DNA of 64,000 nucleotides, from positions 1 to 64,000 of IMG/VR virus record IMGVR_UViG_3300022690_000671; one strand, written 5' to 3'. The number at the start of each line of letters is the position of its first letter. Position 1 is the first letter of the stretch. The position numbers and the translations under genes are program-made. The notes under the pieces are model-generated. The model was not told the origin of the DNA. It searched no databases and saw nothing but the letters and a program-made list of their open reading frames with translations. This stretch comes from a virus. Shown in pieces: positions 46,901 through 54,707 of this stretch.

Positions 46901-47873
46901 TCTTTGCTATTTGATCTCCCTGGATGTATTCACGATTTTCTGAGGCAAAACCAAAGTATTTAGCTGCACCTTTCAGGGTGTGATCTTGCATCGATCTTTT
47001 AACTACGTCAAACGCCAATACCAAGAAATATGTATCTATGATGTGTCTCCCAGCTATAGTCCAGGCCGGGTATTCTATCTGGCGTTCAGCGAAACGTATT
47101 TGTGTATCATAGAATGTGGGAACGGATCCGTCTCGTCCTATGTTAACCTCGATACCATAACGTTCGCACCTGGTCATCAGGTAAGGCATATCGAAACTCA
47201 GGAAGTTGTGGCCCTCGATAATGTCGGGGTCCAAAGCTTGAATGGTTTCGACCCATTCTTCCAACATTTCTTTTTCGGTATCAAACCTAATTGAATCTTT
47301 AGTGTGAACACCTTTTGGAGCAATATGAAAAACAACATCAAATCCTTTATTATCACACATAGATATGATAAAAATCTTATCGGTTTCTCTGGAAGCGTTA
47401 GGAAAACCTACCCTGCTATATGCCTCAATGTCGCACTGAAGACGATGGACATCATCAAACCCCCTGCCCTTAAACATGGTATTACCAGTCTGCATAAGCC
47501 ACTGAGACTCAGCAGATGCGATCATGTAGATCTCTTTACGTTTCCATTCCCTCGTTTTAAGATTCTTAAGCACTTGTTTTTTAGCTCCCCACATCTCAAA
47601 CCAGTTGTTAAACACAACAAGCACCTGGTAATAGTTGTCGCCCTCAAGATTTACCCAACGATACTGTTCGCGAGGAAAGTTATTGAGAAGATTAATATCT
47701 TTGAGCCAGAAAAACGGATAAAAGTTTTCCAAAGTGAATTCTGTACGACCAATATGATTATTCCACACCTGCATCTTGTTACCATCAGGATGCATCGCCA
47801 AACCGACAATACCCTGTCTGTCAGACTTACCGTAGAGTAGTGCAGATTGTATAGGGTCGTCTTTTAATTCCAC
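43941..47873 (-). CDS. Family B DNA polymerase with intein and C-terminal SLOG domain
   Basis: About 1310 aa: the replicative polymerase with 3'-5' exonuclease. Exo I is LQCDIEAYS (about 146), Exo II GHNFLSFDMPYL (about 221), Exo III YALDDVYE (about 336). Pol motif A is YADVESLYPSI (about 420), motif B KIQGNSMYG (about 493). Motif C, DTDG, is split by an intein between its first Asp and the Thr. After the palm and thumb, residues about 1152-1301 form a SLOG/DUF2493 domain (IIAGGRD, GGAKGVD, AGHNRNQLM, GTSRGT). A TTG at 47879 directly abuts the GGGAGG site; the GTG at 47873 is better spaced and is chosen. Confidence 0.9.
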   Translation of the reverse strand: MELKDDPIQSALLYGKSDRQGIVGLAMHPDGNKMQVWNNHIGRTEFTLENFYPFFWLKDINLLNNFPREQYRWVNLEGDNYYQVLVVFNNWFEMWGAKKQVLKNLKTREWKRKEIYMIASAESQWLMQTGNTMFKGRGFDDVHRLQCDIEAYSRVGFPNASRETDKIFIISMCDNKGFDVVFHIAPKGVHTKDSIRFDTEKEMLEEWVETIQALDPDIIEGHNFLSFDMPYLMTRCERYGIEVNIGRDGSVPTFYDTQIRFAERQIEYPAWTIAGRHIIDTYFLVLAFDVVKRSMQDHTLKGAAKYFGFASENREYIQGDQIAKTWDEDPERVLRYALDDVYETRSIGKHLGGSHFALSQMVPMTYERIARGGSATKVEHIMVREYLEKRHSIPTFKAGRMEVGGYTDIFKIGVYENIVYADVESLYPSIMLNYDVKPSTDTLNTFPRILRELTDLRLATKAEMKALEDLNGKPLTGRKKEHESLDHKQAAYKIQGNSMYGALGFNFFIFNDFIQADRVCTIGQGLLKKMLREIIKDGGQPIACDSVAAYTPVYIRRGDDIDVVSIATLHDSDELRRFDGYDGIEVLTRSGWKPIKYTKRHNTDKRMLEVRTMCGTVVVTEDHSLFREDGEMVKPRDLIIGDKLEIIDLPILPNNEEGDYEHGWLLGIMVAEGSTSRVSRKPNGWSTNVSCAEKDKDLLQLVCDLAFKYYRTRMMVYDTMKSTGCNKATGGYNIIQYNIWNNLLYDEATHQKKVPSVVLNGSKEMKHGFFDGAMKGDGHFYKDGTGQYTTKSHILAAGMWWLMRDLELSHRINVHVRKDKETIVRLGTLTGTRRIKYESSEVRALIERKTGLDVYDISTEDGTFVGGVGGILCKNTDGTLCIPPKWVYNQDHPEGKAVAIIELKHDIKGPFPMGDRDWVESLTKRMPSGIVVGFDGRATSMLSLRKKNYALVEGRLKIKGGSFKSRVIELFRREFVVEIITAILERDPVKVHEIYTRYWTKVFTSDWTIDEFCKRSTVKDPLSLYDKKVKLGVGNGGRNADAGYEVAKRIHESGKHKVVVGDRFAHYCAAPKEMKVYKIRAFQHSKWAEEHDPDNPDENTNWYLKKLMDSAKKFGIFFTEEGWRMLFSEQTDPDFDYNSIEIVQRDVKRKPMQVIIAGGRDINDIFWIERAIAGAPFLKLIEKADSDPSGNVIAKIIQGGAKGVDAAAKEYAVREGIDHHEEAAQWNNFEVDNVLMKRNVLGVPYNALAGHNRNQLMAEKAMSSIGKNGAALIAVWNGTSRGTRDMIETAKKAGMRVHVSLVPPKKHRTL
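45249..46238 (-). mobile_element. Intein with LAGLIDADG homing endonuclease in DNA polymerase
   Basis: A 330-residue insertion starts at a Ser (SVAAYTPVYI, splicing block A), has block B VVVTEDHSLF, and ends with block F/G VYDISTEDGTFVGG...ILCKN before Thr +1. Two LAGLIDADG-type motifs lie inside (GWLLGIMVAEGS and GFFDGAMKGDG), with acidic residues at the catalytic positions. Removal restores IACDTDGTLC, the polymerase active-site motif. The penultimate residue is Lys rather than the usual His. Confidence 0.92.
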
Positions 47874-47920
47874 TCTCAACCTCCCTGCTGTTGATTGGCT
47901 TGTATTAACTTATATACAAC

Positions 47921-48133
47921 TTAGAGCGGGAATTTGTTTCGTGTTCGTTCATTCTTCAAATAAGGAAAACGAAGTTCCATGATATGTGTTAACTCTAATA
48001 TCCAATTATAGACGTTCATATAACACCCAAATTTCGTAGTTCTATGTATGGCAGCGCCAAGTTCAGTTGCTCGACACTCTAACCATAGGTCATATGGCAT
48101 AATACCGCGTGGTGGTCTCTTCTGTTCTGACAT
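47921..48133 (-). CDS. Small hypothetical protein, 70 aa
   Basis: Starts MSEQKRPPRGIMPYDLW, three bases after the preceding stop. The frame extends to 48214, but that part overlaps the upstream gene. Basic, helical, with a conserved-looking RPPRGIMP opening. Similar short proteins beginning this way occur in phages, but I know of no function. Confidence 0.6.
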   Translation of the reverse strand: MSEQKRPPRGIMPYDLWLECRATELGAAIHRTTKFGCYMNVYNWILELTHIMELRFPYLKNERTRNKFPL

Positions 48134-48135
48134 AA

Positions 48136-48426
48136 TTAATCTGTTCTCATTTGTGCCATATGTAAAGACTCCATTGAAGGAAGTCCTCGCATGGCGTCCT
48201 CGGGATCCAACCATAGTTCGATCTTTTTATTCAAAATGGATTCCTCTATCCACTCCTTAGTCAGCAAAACTCTTCCTTTTTTCATACCTTTTATTCTGAA
48301 TTGAGAGGCCACAATTTGACCTTCAACCACCTGGTCAGCGCTTTCATCTTCGAAACCAATAACCAGGATTTTTCCATTCGGGTTGACAATACGTAAAAAG
48401 AATTTAAAATCCGTTATATTCATCAT
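48136..48426 (-). CDS. Hypothetical protein, about 97 aa
   Basis: Not recognised; mixed alpha/beta with a basic middle. The frame is open from 48447, but ACAAGGAA just before the double ATG at 48426/48423 indicates a start there, giving a short overlap with the 49-aa gene upstream. Confidence 0.55.
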   Translation of the reverse strand: MMNITDFKFFLRIVNPNGKILVIGFEDESADQVVEGQIVASQFRIKGMKKGRVLLTKEWIEESILNKKIELWLDPEDAMRGLPSMESLHMAQMRTD

Positions 48427-48553
48427 TTCCTTGTAATAGTATTTCATCGAATCGCTCGTCTATAGAGGCAGTAACTAATCGACACTTATCTCCGTCCCCG
48501 AGATAACATAATGATAATCTAACGGTTTGTGTTGACAAAAGCAATTGCGTCAT
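48404..48553 (-). CDS. Small ORF, 49 aa
   Basis: The ATG overlaps the stop of the MmcB-like gene (ATGA at 48550-48553), and the TAA lies inside the start of the next gene. It fills an otherwise empty 100-base gap. The product has no recognised motif; it is acidic toward the C-terminus. Confidence 0.5.
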   Translation of the reverse strand: MTQLLLSTQTVRLSLCYLGDGDKCRLVTASIDERFDEILLQGNDEYNGF

Positions 48554-49104
48554 CTGTTTATCCTTCGGCGCTTACGTCCTTTATGACGAACTTTTTTCAC
48601 TTGTATAGAAGAAGACCAGCCCTCTGGTGCATAGATTTTTTCCCATAGTCGCCAGGTCATCGCTTTACCCATGCGTAAATATTGAGACTTGGTTGTTTTA
48701 TTCCGATGTATGAAAGGTGCTTTTCGTTTAACAATAACAGTACCCTTTTTGTTGATCCAAATAAGCCCAGCATGGTCAGGTATGTCTTCCAATCCAAAAA
48801 CATTATCAGGACACACGTAGTAGAAAAAATTGGGTAATCGTCGAGTCGACCTGTTTTGCCCCTTTTTCAACGTTTCATGTTTGTAACGCTTGTTACGAAG
48901 CTCACGCTTAAGATCCGCTTTGTTTATCTTAATTTCATACTCGGCAATACGTTCCTGACTGTTCATTCCAATCAGATCACATTCCCAATCGTAGAATAAT
49001 ATGTTTGGTATAATATACGAATGGCCCAGCTTCAATAAATAGGGCCACAAGAGACTTTGAATTCTCTTCTCTGTCCAACGTTCTATTTTCTTGGCTCTTC
49101 TCAA
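48550..49104 (-). CDS. MmcB-like PD-(D/E)XK nuclease
   Basis: 184 aa. WECDLIGMN, EYEIKINKADLKRE and FFYYVCPDN...IPDHAGLIWI follow the MmcB/DUF-type pattern of a small DNA-repair nuclease: Asp, then Glu-x-Lys, then a hydrophobic strand. The C-terminus is strongly basic (KGRKRRRINR). The start codon is a TTG overlapping the upstream TGA (TTGA). It could trim or repair phage DNA or attack host DNA. Confidence 0.65.
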   Translation of the reverse strand: MRRAKKIERWTEKRIQSLLWPYLLKLGHSYIIPNILFYDWECDLIGMNSQERIAEYEIKINKADLKRELRNKRYKHETLKKGQNRSTRRLPNFFYYVCPDNVFGLEDIPDHAGLIWINKKGTVIVKRKAPFIHRNKTTKSQYLRMGKAMTWRLWEKIYAPEGWSSSIQVKKVRHKGRKRRRINR

Positions 49105-49241
49105 CCTTCTACTCGTATAACAAGAATTTTATCAGGAGTTTCATCAACAATTTGACCATCCTTAACGCTGATAAGTCTTCCGTGCGGAAATCTCTCGGCG
49201 TCAGATTTTGTCTTGTCGTAATGAAAATACCATATTCTCAT
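49101..49241 (-). CDS. Small ORF, 46 aa
   Basis: The ATG overlaps the stop of the gene upstream (ATGA at 49238-49241) and the TGA overlaps the TTG start of the MmcB-like gene. Such double coupling strongly suggests a real gene. The product is a small beta-rich protein without recognised motif. Confidence 0.6.
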   Translation of the reverse strand: MRIWYFHYDKTKSDAERFPHGRLISVKDGQIVDETPDKILVIRVEG

Positions 49242-49711
49242 GTCTTTATCGGAAAAGGACGTAGTTGCCCCTGGGTCGCATAAAAGGCAAGTGGCTTCTT
49301 AGAAGAACCAAAGTTAGATTTCTGAGCCAAATTGTGAATGTCTTGTCCCTTCATCCAACCGACCACTTTGTAATCAGGCGAATTCGAGATTACCAGGACA
49401 AAGACTTCATCAAGCTTGTCGTTGGGTCTGAAGATCAGTTTACCGTTTTTATGTGTCGTTCCTCTCACCTGTATGGAACCAACATCGGGCGCTTTGAATG
49501 TATTGTATGTAGGGAGGAAGTAAACATTTACTGCTTTAGCATATGCTATTTCACAAAGAGCCCCAACCAGGTCGCTATTACTACCCCATCCTGGGCCATT
49601 GGCTTTTAACCCCATCTTACGAGATTCGGACCATCTCTTTCCAGCGAGTAGAGCGCCCAGATGGTGCTCTACCTCGCCAAGAGTTACGATTATGTTCTTT
49701 CCTTCAATCAT
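49238..49711 (-). CDS. PD-(D/E)XK-like protein, 157 aa
   Basis: GALCEIAYAKA, then APDVGSIQVRGT, then a strand FVLVISNSPDYKVVGW form a layout like that of phage restriction-endonuclease-fold proteins (helix with Glu, then D-x(n)-E/Q-x-K/R). The usual Glu-x-Lys is replaced by Gln-Val-Arg, so it may be inactive or a structural homolog. It overlaps both neighbours by ATGA. Confidence 0.5.
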   Translation of the reverse strand: MIEGKNIIVTLGEVEHHLGALLAGKRWSESRKMGLKANGPGWGSNSDLVGALCEIAYAKAVNVYFLPTYNTFKAPDVGSIQVRGTTHKNGKLIFRPNDKLDEVFVLVISNSPDYKVVGWMKGQDIHNLAQKSNFGSSKKPLAFYATQGQLRPFPIKT

Positions 49712-49893
49712 ATCGTTATGAGCTTTTTATAACCTAATAGAGTTTCCCCATAGCTATGAGCATCTAAAAACTCAAAAATATGTTCGTCGTTTGAGTTTCT
49801 GACTATAGGAGGAGCTTCAGTAATAAATCCATTTGAATCTACACTTAAAGCAATCGTCGCATAAGTCAAAACAACGTAATACCAGATGTTCAT
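49708..49893 (-). CDS. Small protein with hydrophobic N-terminus, 61 aa
   Basis: Residues 3-17 are hydrophobic and may be a membrane anchor or signal; the rest is acidic. AGGAG lies ten bases before the ATG, so this gene can start translation on its own. The stop overlaps the next start by ATGA. Confidence 0.55.
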   Translation of the reverse strand: MNIWYYVVLTYATIALSVDSNGFITEAPPIVRNSNDEHIFEFLDAHSYGETLLGYKKLITI

Positions 49894-49907
49894 ATTGACT
49901 CCTGATT

Positions 49908-50276
49908 TTAGAGAAATAGATGTTGTCTTGCGTCATGTACTTCTTCGCCTTGTTGGGCAAAATCCGCAAGTTTGTAACTATTAAAATGGGGGCCGAAAAT
50001 CGGCTGTCCGTTGAACTGAAATGACTCCCTGATTTCGTGTTCTTCTGCCATCAAAACTGCGGCAAATGCAGTTTGAACGATCTCGCTATCGGTCGAATGA
50101 CAAGATACGTACCACTTTCGTCCACGTTGGACTGTTTGAATTCCAGTATAAGCATCAGGAGCCTCAAAAGTTACTTGAAGGAAGTAACCTTCTTTGCCCA
50201 TATTTTCACACCTGAAATTGACGTTTTTGTATTCGATATTGGATAAAACATGAGTCAGTGTTTCTAACGTCTGCAT
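49908..50276 (-). CDS. Hypothetical protein, 122 aa
   Basis: The frame is open from 50360, but AAAAGGA before the ATG at 50276 marks the likely start. Mixed alpha/beta, no recognised motif. It begins 20 bases after the stop of the gene upstream. Confidence 0.55.
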   Translation of the reverse strand: MQTLETLTHVLSNIEYKNVNFRCENMGKEGYFLQVTFEAPDAYTGIQTVQRGRKWYVSCHSTDSEIVQTAFAAVLMAEEHEIRESFQFNGQPIFGPHFNSYKLADFAQQGEEVHDARQHLFL

Positions 50277-50295
50277 AGTTTTTATCCTTTTATAT

Positions 50296-50637
50296 TCAAC
50301 CCTCTCTTCGACACAGTTCTGTCTGGAAATCTGTGAGCATAGACCTGGCATTTCGAACATATTCTAGAACGCTATACTCAAGTCTATCGAGCATATACAA
50401 AGCATCTTTGATTGATTTTATATCGTTTGCATAAAACCCAATACTTAATATCCTATCTCTTGAAGACGTGTTAATCTTCAAGAAGCCAACAACTCTATCG
50501 CCTTCTCCTGAGAAAGCATTTAATTCCACGTTGAATCCTATTGAGTCTTGACTCCTAAGATCTCTCCGGAGAAATGCGCGGTGCCTTACTTCCCGATCTT
50601 GAAGCGTAGTATTTGCAGTTTTCTTTTTCATAGTCAT
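50296..50637 (-). CDS. Hypothetical protein, about 113 aa
   Basis: Not recognised. The frame is open from 50769, but most of that overlaps the Cys-rich gene. The ATG at 50637 or 50631 (MKKKTANTT) leaves an overlap of about 80 bases. No clear ribosome binding site decides between them. Confidence 0.5.
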   Translation of the reverse strand: MTMKKKTANTTLQDREVRHRAFLRRDLRSQDSIGFNVELNAFSGEGDRVVGFLKINTSSRDRILSIGFYANDIKSIKDALYMLDRLEYSVLEYVRNARSMLTDFQTELCRREG

Positions 50638-50812
50638 AGGGCACGGTGTTATAATAGGTTTGTCCATGAGGATGATCGGGACGTAGATATCTGAGGCAGG
50701 TGTCTCTGATAGGACACCCATGTCCTTCACACTTAGGTTCGTGAATTTCAGCAGATAGCGTAAGGTCAAAGTGTGACACTCGACGGTCGCGAGGCTGCAA
50801 TGGATCTATCAT
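50555..50812 (-). CDS. Cys-rich small protein, 85 aa
   Basis: CEGHGCPIRDTCLRY with a fourth Cys further on (ENCKYY) could bind one zinc or an iron-sulfur cluster. It overlaps the FmdB-like gene by ATGA. The function is unknown. Confidence 0.55.
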   Translation of the reverse strand: MIDPLQPRDRRVSHFDLTLSAEIHEPKCEGHGCPIRDTCLRYLRPDHPHGQTYYNTVPYDYEKENCKYYASRSGSKAPRISPERS

Positions 50813-51006
50813 TTACGTCTCGTTTGCATAGAAGTTTCGCGACCATAGTACAAACTACCCTCGACCTTAAAGGCCAGACTTCCTGAGACAAAAATGCGTT
50901 TACAATTCTGTCCAGTCGTGGGGCAAATAGTTAAAGGTTCGTCTAATATGGATTGACGATGTTCAAACATTGTTTGATCGGCGCGGCGGTAATCGTAAAA
51001 CGGCAT
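50809..51006 (-). CDS. Degenerate FmdB-like zinc-ribbon protein, 65 aa
   Basis: MPFYDYRRADQ, DEPLTICP and F.VEGSLYYGR align with the FmdB family (MP.Y.Y.C..C, CP.C, F.LKG.GWY), but the first CxxC pair is replaced by RRAD. Only two cysteines remain in the middle. It may therefore have lost metal binding. The family has no firm function. Confidence 0.5.
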   Translation of the reverse strand: MPFYDYRRADQTMFEHRQSILDEPLTICPTTGQNCKRIFVSGSLAFKVEGSLYYGRETSMQTRRK

Positions 51007-51009
51007 GGT

Positions 51010-51222
51010 TTATTCCTCTGATGGTCTCGAAGACTTGATGGTCGCAGTAACTACATCATCTTTAATTCGAATAGGACGGGTATAGTCAACCTCGATAGGA
51101 TCAACTCCGCATTCTTCAAACCATTCTATAAGGTACTGCTCCCCGACTTCGCCTAGCCAATCTAAAAACGCCACCACTTGTCCAGTATTATCGAAACCTT
51201 CTAGTACAAGTTTAACACTCAT
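51010..51222 (-). CDS. Hypothetical acidic protein, 70 aa
   Basis: Small alpha/beta protein, acidic. Its ATG overlaps the MazG stop (ATGA). No known motif. Confidence 0.55.
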   Translation of the reverse strand: MSVKLVLEGFDNTGQVVAFLDWLGEVGEQYLIEWFEECGVDPIEVDYTRPIRIKDDVVTATIKSSRPSEE

Positions 51223-51671
51223 CGATCATCTCCGTCGCCCTGAAGCGCACCTCGTTCCTGACGATCTTTTAATTTGGTGACGTTTCCTGTTGCGACTTCG
51301 CCCATGTCCAGATCAAGAAGAGTACAAAGTTCAGCAACGTACCAGAGCACATCACCTATTTCCTTCCCCAGAGCAGCACGTACTTCATCGGTCACATCTC
51401 CACCATTATCACGAAGAATTTTCTTGACTTTACCCGCGATTTCCCCAGCCTCGCCTACTAATCCAAGGGCGACGTAGAAAATACTCAACGTGTCGTTAAG
51501 CTCGTCGTCATTTTCAAAGTGAACGTCGGCTCTACCCAACATGAACTGAATAGCCATCTCATAGGGCGTTGCCGTACAATGCGCCGCTCTTTGATAATGG
51601 TCGAACGTGTTGTTGACGTGGGTAGACACCATGCCTTCGAGATTACTTCCACCAAAACAAGGATCATTCAT
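51219..51671 (-). CDS. MazG-like nucleotide pyrophosphohydrolase
   Basis: 150 aa. The all-helical MazG signature is complete: LVGEAGEIAGKVKK (Glu 74, Glu 77), KEIGDVLWYVAEL (Glu 104, Asp 107) and N..KLKDRQ near 130. These enzymes hydrolyse (d)NTPs to monophosphates; phage versions may clean or redirect nucleotide pools or influence ppGpp. It starts eight bases inside the preceding gene. Confidence 0.85.
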   Translation of the reverse strand: MNDPCFGGSNLEGMVSTHVNNTFDHYQRAAHCTATPYEMAIQFMLGRADVHFENDDELNDTLSIFYVALGLVGEAGEIAGKVKKILRDNGGDVTDEVRAALGKEIGDVLWYVAELCTLLDLDMGEVATGNVTKLKDRQERGALQGDGDDR

Positions 51672-52032
51672 AAGTCGTTCTCGATTTAAAGTGAACGTGT
51701 ACTTGAGCCACTAGACACTGATGTACGTAGCTCTCGTAGTAATGAGCAGAACGATCAATTAAACCGTGACGTAAATTGTCGACGCATCCTTCAGAAAAGA
51801 TTCCCGAAGGATATATAATTGGAGACCGATACTCGTCTATATCCACTGGTGTTTTCATAACAACCGGATCAGTCTGTTGATCGTCTGTAGGTAATGGTTC
51901 GATAATAATAATATCGTCATCTACAATAGGAGCATTAGCGCTTCGACATTGACCTATCAGTAGAACCATTGAACAGAGTAACATGATCAATAGTAGAGCT
52001 AAATTAACATGGTGTTCTCTTTTGTGTGTCAT
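51664..52032 (-). CDS. Membrane-anchored or exported protein, 122 aa
   Basis: Residues about 9-30 form one hydrophobic segment with a Cys at its end (LLIGQC), which could be a signal anchor or weak lipobox. The remainder is acidic and periplasmic in character. It lies in a small cluster of membrane genes (51.7-52.8 kb). No lysis motif was recognised. Confidence 0.55.
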   Translation of the reverse strand: MTHKREHHVNLALLLIMLLCSMVLLIGQCRSANAPIVDDDIIIIEPLPTDDQQTDPVVMKTPVDIDEYRSPIIYPSGIFSEGCVDNLRHGLIDRSAHYYESYVHQCLVAQVHVHFKSRTTYE

Positions 52033-52037
52033 GGTAG

Positions 52038-52217
52038 TTAAGATTTAGGTTCGCGTTTAACGAATTGTCCTAATGTGTAAGCCATGATACTGAAAACTAT
52101 TAGTGCTAAACCCAAATAGATATACATGTTGATTGATTCTTGGCCAATGATCATCACGAACAACGCGAACGTCGTCAGAATCAAAATCATAATACGAATC
52201 AACCAATTAAATTTCAT
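52038..52217 (-). CDS. 59-aa protein with two membrane segments (holin candidate)
   Basis: Two hydrophobic segments (about residues 5-25 and 31-48) are separated by a short polar turn, followed by a basic C-terminus (VKREPKS). GAGG seven bases before the ATG is a good ribosome binding site. The size and topology fit a class II holin, and lipoprotein and anchored-protein genes flank it, but no endolysin was found nearby, so the lysis role is inference. Confidence 0.6.
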   Translation of the reverse strand: MKFNWLIRIMILILTTFALFVMIIGQESINMYIYLGLALIVFSIMAYTLGQFVKREPKS

Positions 52218-52220
52218 TTC

Positions 52221-52829
52221 TTACCTCAAGATACAGTTGTGCCAGTACTTATTAGGATCAAAGTTGGTGTTCTCGTGTTCCGCCTCATAACCACAAACTA
52301 ACCACACGTCGAGCAAAGTGTAAAAGAGACGACCCGCCTCTACGTAGAGCGCTTGTATTGCCCATTCTTCGTTGAGTACGGATAGTACCTCATCGGTAAT
52401 AGGCATTATATATCCGAAAATAAATGCTGCTGGAACAACAGTACCTTTTATAGTTAGCCGGGTATTAACACAACGTCCCCAAAACTCCATCACTTCATTA
52501 TCTGGAAGCCCTAGTTCCTCAGCAGTATAGGCACAGTTAACCCATATTTCAGGAATAATATAATTAGGAACGCCACTATTGAAATATGTGATTCGAACCC
52601 CGATGTAGTACTGATCTTGCGCGGCTAAAGTAAAGAACCGTTCGCTCGGTTCATATTCAGGGGGCGCAGCGAACACAACTAACTCAGTGAATTCCTCGTT
52701 CTCGGGCGGATCTTCTTCCATCGCACTAGGAGCACCGCTACATCCAAGAACGAGTACGAGAATAAGCAATAATATTCCGTAAACAATCAAGCGCCAAAAA
52801 AGATTTGATGGTTCGTTAGAATAAGTCAC
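52221..52829 (-). CDS. Predicted lipoprotein, 202 aa
   Basis: A hydrophobic segment (about 12-29) ends in LVLGCSG, a good lipobox. The mature part is acidic and folded, with several Cys. The start codon is GTG overlapping the upstream TGA (GTGA). A lipid-anchored phage protein could act in superinfection exclusion or as a spanin-like factor. Confidence 0.6.
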   Translation of the reverse strand: MTYSNEPSNLFWRLIVYGILLLILVLVLGCSGAPSAMEEDPPENEEFTELVVFAAPPEYEPSERFFTLAAQDQYYIGVRITYFNSGVPNYIIPEIWVNCAYTAEELGLPDNEVMEFWGRCVNTRLTIKGTVVPAAFIFGYIMPITDEVLSVLNEEWAIQALYVEAGRLFYTLLDVWLVCGYEAEHENTNFDPNKYWHNCILR

Positions 52830-53689
52830 GAGTTCACCTTGGCCTCAGCCATTTCAATAAGTTGGTCAATTTCCTCTATCCACATGTCAACAGAATTGGG
52901 CGAGTAGCGGCCAAGACAAACCCCAAAAAAAGATTCGATGGTCGTTCGTTCATATTGCCCACGTTTCTGTATCCCGTAGATTTCCTCAAGTGCTTCAACG
53001 CCGACGTAGAGATCTTGGAGTGTAGACGGTTTGTCGTCTTCTAATATCTCTTTTACGAGACTAAGACGAAAAAGTAACGCTCCCCATGCAGGTAATCGAG
53101 TCATCCAATAATCAAGGGTTATATCGGGTTCTATGTACCAACCGCTACTACACTGTAAACAGGTAAGAAATCCCCTGGTACAATATTCGATAACCGTGCG
53201 AATCGAGACACCTTTCATCTCAGCAACATCACCGGCGTACAGCCAACCAGTAGGAGGTTTAGGCAACTTAGGGTCGCCAGGATGTATGTGATATTGATAA
53301 AGACAAACGTCTTCTTTTTTTTCCGCTACTTGATTACGCTTTGTTATTCGATCAAGTTCTTGCAACATATCGAACAAATTAAGCGCACTACCTTCCTCTT
53401 CATATCCCAGAAAAGGAGGAACATCTTCCGATCCGGTATGAAGTAGATAAGCGTCGATCAGATCTGTTTCAGTGACACGAACAAAGCCGTCCTCTTCACC
53501 CTTGGATCCGAGGACGGCTTTAATCTGTCTCAATCGACCTTCCGGAGTTTTAGAGACCCTGGTTCTAATCGGTTCGATTACACGGAGACTAGAACGGGAG
53601 GTCGTCGTCGGGCGCGAAACTGCTTGGGACTGTTTCAGCAACTTCTGTAGCCCTTGAACGCTGCGCGGTAGATGCTTCTGATGTTCCAT
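52826..53689 (-). CDS. HTH-containing protein, 287 aa
   Basis: Residues about 155-195 form a MerR/excisionase-like winged helix ([20 protein letters not shown]). The rest is helical. The frame opens at a TTG (53707); the ATG at 53689 is chosen. It overlaps the 3' end of the ssb gene by about 100 bases in another frame, which is unusual but leaves no later start. It may be a DNA-binding regulator or replication accessory. Confidence 0.55.
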   Translation of the reverse strand: MEHQKHLPRSVQGLQKLLKQSQAVSRPTTTSRSSLRVIEPIRTRVSKTPEGRLRQIKAVLGSKGEEDGFVRVTETDLIDAYLLHTGSEDVPPFLGYEEEGSALNLFDMLQELDRITKRNQVAEKKEDVCLYQYHIHPGDPKLPKPPTGWLYAGDVAEMKGVSIRTVIEYCTRGFLTCLQCSSGWYIEPDITLDYWMTRLPAWGALLFRLSLVKEILEDDKPSTLQDLYVGVEALEEIYGIQKRGQYERTTIESFFGVCLGRYSPNSVDMWIEEIDQLIEMAEAKVNS

Positions 53690-54029
53690 TTGATTCTCGA
53701 TTGTCAAGCATCATCATCTCGCGTACCTTGATCTCCGTCGTGTAGCGGGTATTGCCGTCGCGATCTTCCCACGAGCGCGTTTGCAACGACCCTTCAAAAT
53801 AGACCCGACTGCCTTTTCTAAGATACTCAGCACAGATCTCGGCCAGACGACTCCAGGCCACGATGCTGTGCCACTCGGTCCTCTCTACGAGTTGACCATC
53901 CTGATCCTTATAAGATTCGTTTGTGGCGAGGCGCAAGTTGCAAACAGCCGTGCCATTGCCAGTGTAGCGCAATTCGGGGTCTTGTCCTAAATTGCCAATG
54001 AGGATGACTTTGTTGATTGCTCGTGCCAT
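53589..54029 (-). CDS. ssb: Single-stranded DNA-binding protein
   Basis: 146 aa. The N-terminal OB fold is typical ([44 protein letters not shown]). A disordered linker ends in DDDLPF, the acidic tip that recruits replication and repair partners. It protects single-stranded DNA during replication. It lies beside a resolvase-like nuclease. Confidence 0.95.
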   Translation of the reverse strand: MARAINKVILIGNLGQDPELRYTGNGTAVCNLRLATNESYKDQDGQLVERTEWHSIVAWSRLAEICAEYLRKGSRVYFEGSLQTRSWEDRDGNTRYTTEIKVREMMMLDNRESNGTSEASTAQRSRATEVAETVPSSFAPDDDLPF

Positions 54030-54043
54030 GATAATTTCTGCTG

Positions 54044-54469
54044 TTATGTGAGTATGTGAGTGGTTGTACCGTTGGCGAGGATATCTACGTAGCGAATGCC
54101 TTGTTCTACATCAAGAGAAGCAACTACAACACCATCTTCTCCATAGATAAGATACTCAGATTCATAAATAGCAATCCAGGGTTTACGCGTACGCTTGTAC
54201 AAGATCAACCACACCTCGCCTTGTGGCGTCTCTTCTTTGATTTTTGCAACCCAATCCTTAATAGCCTTGGTATGCAAATCAAATTCGTAACCAAACTTGA
54301 CTTCGATTCGAACGTTTCGAATACACTGAAGCAAATCTGCTGAAAAGGGTAAAGGGCGAATTGCTGCGGCTTGGGCCGATCGCTTACATTCTGGATAACC
54401 CAAGCTGCGTAATAAAGCAGCGGCTTCGCGTTCTCCTCTAGCTCCTTTTCGTTTAGAGTTAATGGGCAT
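54044..54469 (-). CDS. Holliday junction resolvase-like PD-(D/E)XK nuclease
   Basis: 141 aa. [20 protein letters not shown] (helix with Glu), a central Asp (SADLL) and [10 protein letters not shown] (Glu-x-Lys) give the Hjc-type order. It could resolve branched DNA before packaging or during recombination. It sits next to ssb and overlaps a zinc-ribbon gene by 11 bases. Confidence 0.75.
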   Translation of the reverse strand: MPINSKRKGARGEREAAALLRSLGYPECKRSAQAAAIRPLPFSADLLQCIRNVRIEVKFGYEFDLHTKAIKDWVAKIKEETPQGEVWLILYKRTRKPWIAIYESEYLIYGEDGVVVASLDVEQGIRYVDILANGTTTHILT

Positions 54470-54638
54470 CTGTTTCTATAGATTGAAGATATTTTATTCT
54501 CTCTTCCTGAAGAAAACGCGTCCAGTCTTTTTCCCAACTCTCAGGATCACAAGTACGACATACAAGTGGTTCTGATCCAAATTGAGATATAGTCGTCAAA
54601 TGGCCGCATTTAGAACAATGTTTACAATAGATTGCCAT
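54459..54638 (-). CDS. Zinc-ribbon small protein, 59 aa
   Basis: CKHCSKC near the start and CRTC at 27-30 form a four-Cys ribbon, followed by a charged helix (EKDWTRFLQEERIKY). GGGAG just before the ATG supports the start. It could bind nucleic acid or a polymerase. Confidence 0.6.
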   Translation of the reverse strand: MAIYCKHCSKCGHLTTISQFGSEPLVCRTCDPESWEKDWTRFLQEERIKYLQSIETDAH

Positions 54639-54707
54639 ATCTCCCTTTTCTGTATTTAAGTATTAGACGCAAAAGTTATAACACTTGTTTCAAATGTTCT
54701 GTGAAGA

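Noticed and set aside
47304-47840. Plus-strand 178-codon frame
   Set aside because: Antisense to the polymerase exonuclease domain, whose motifs are clear on the minus strand.
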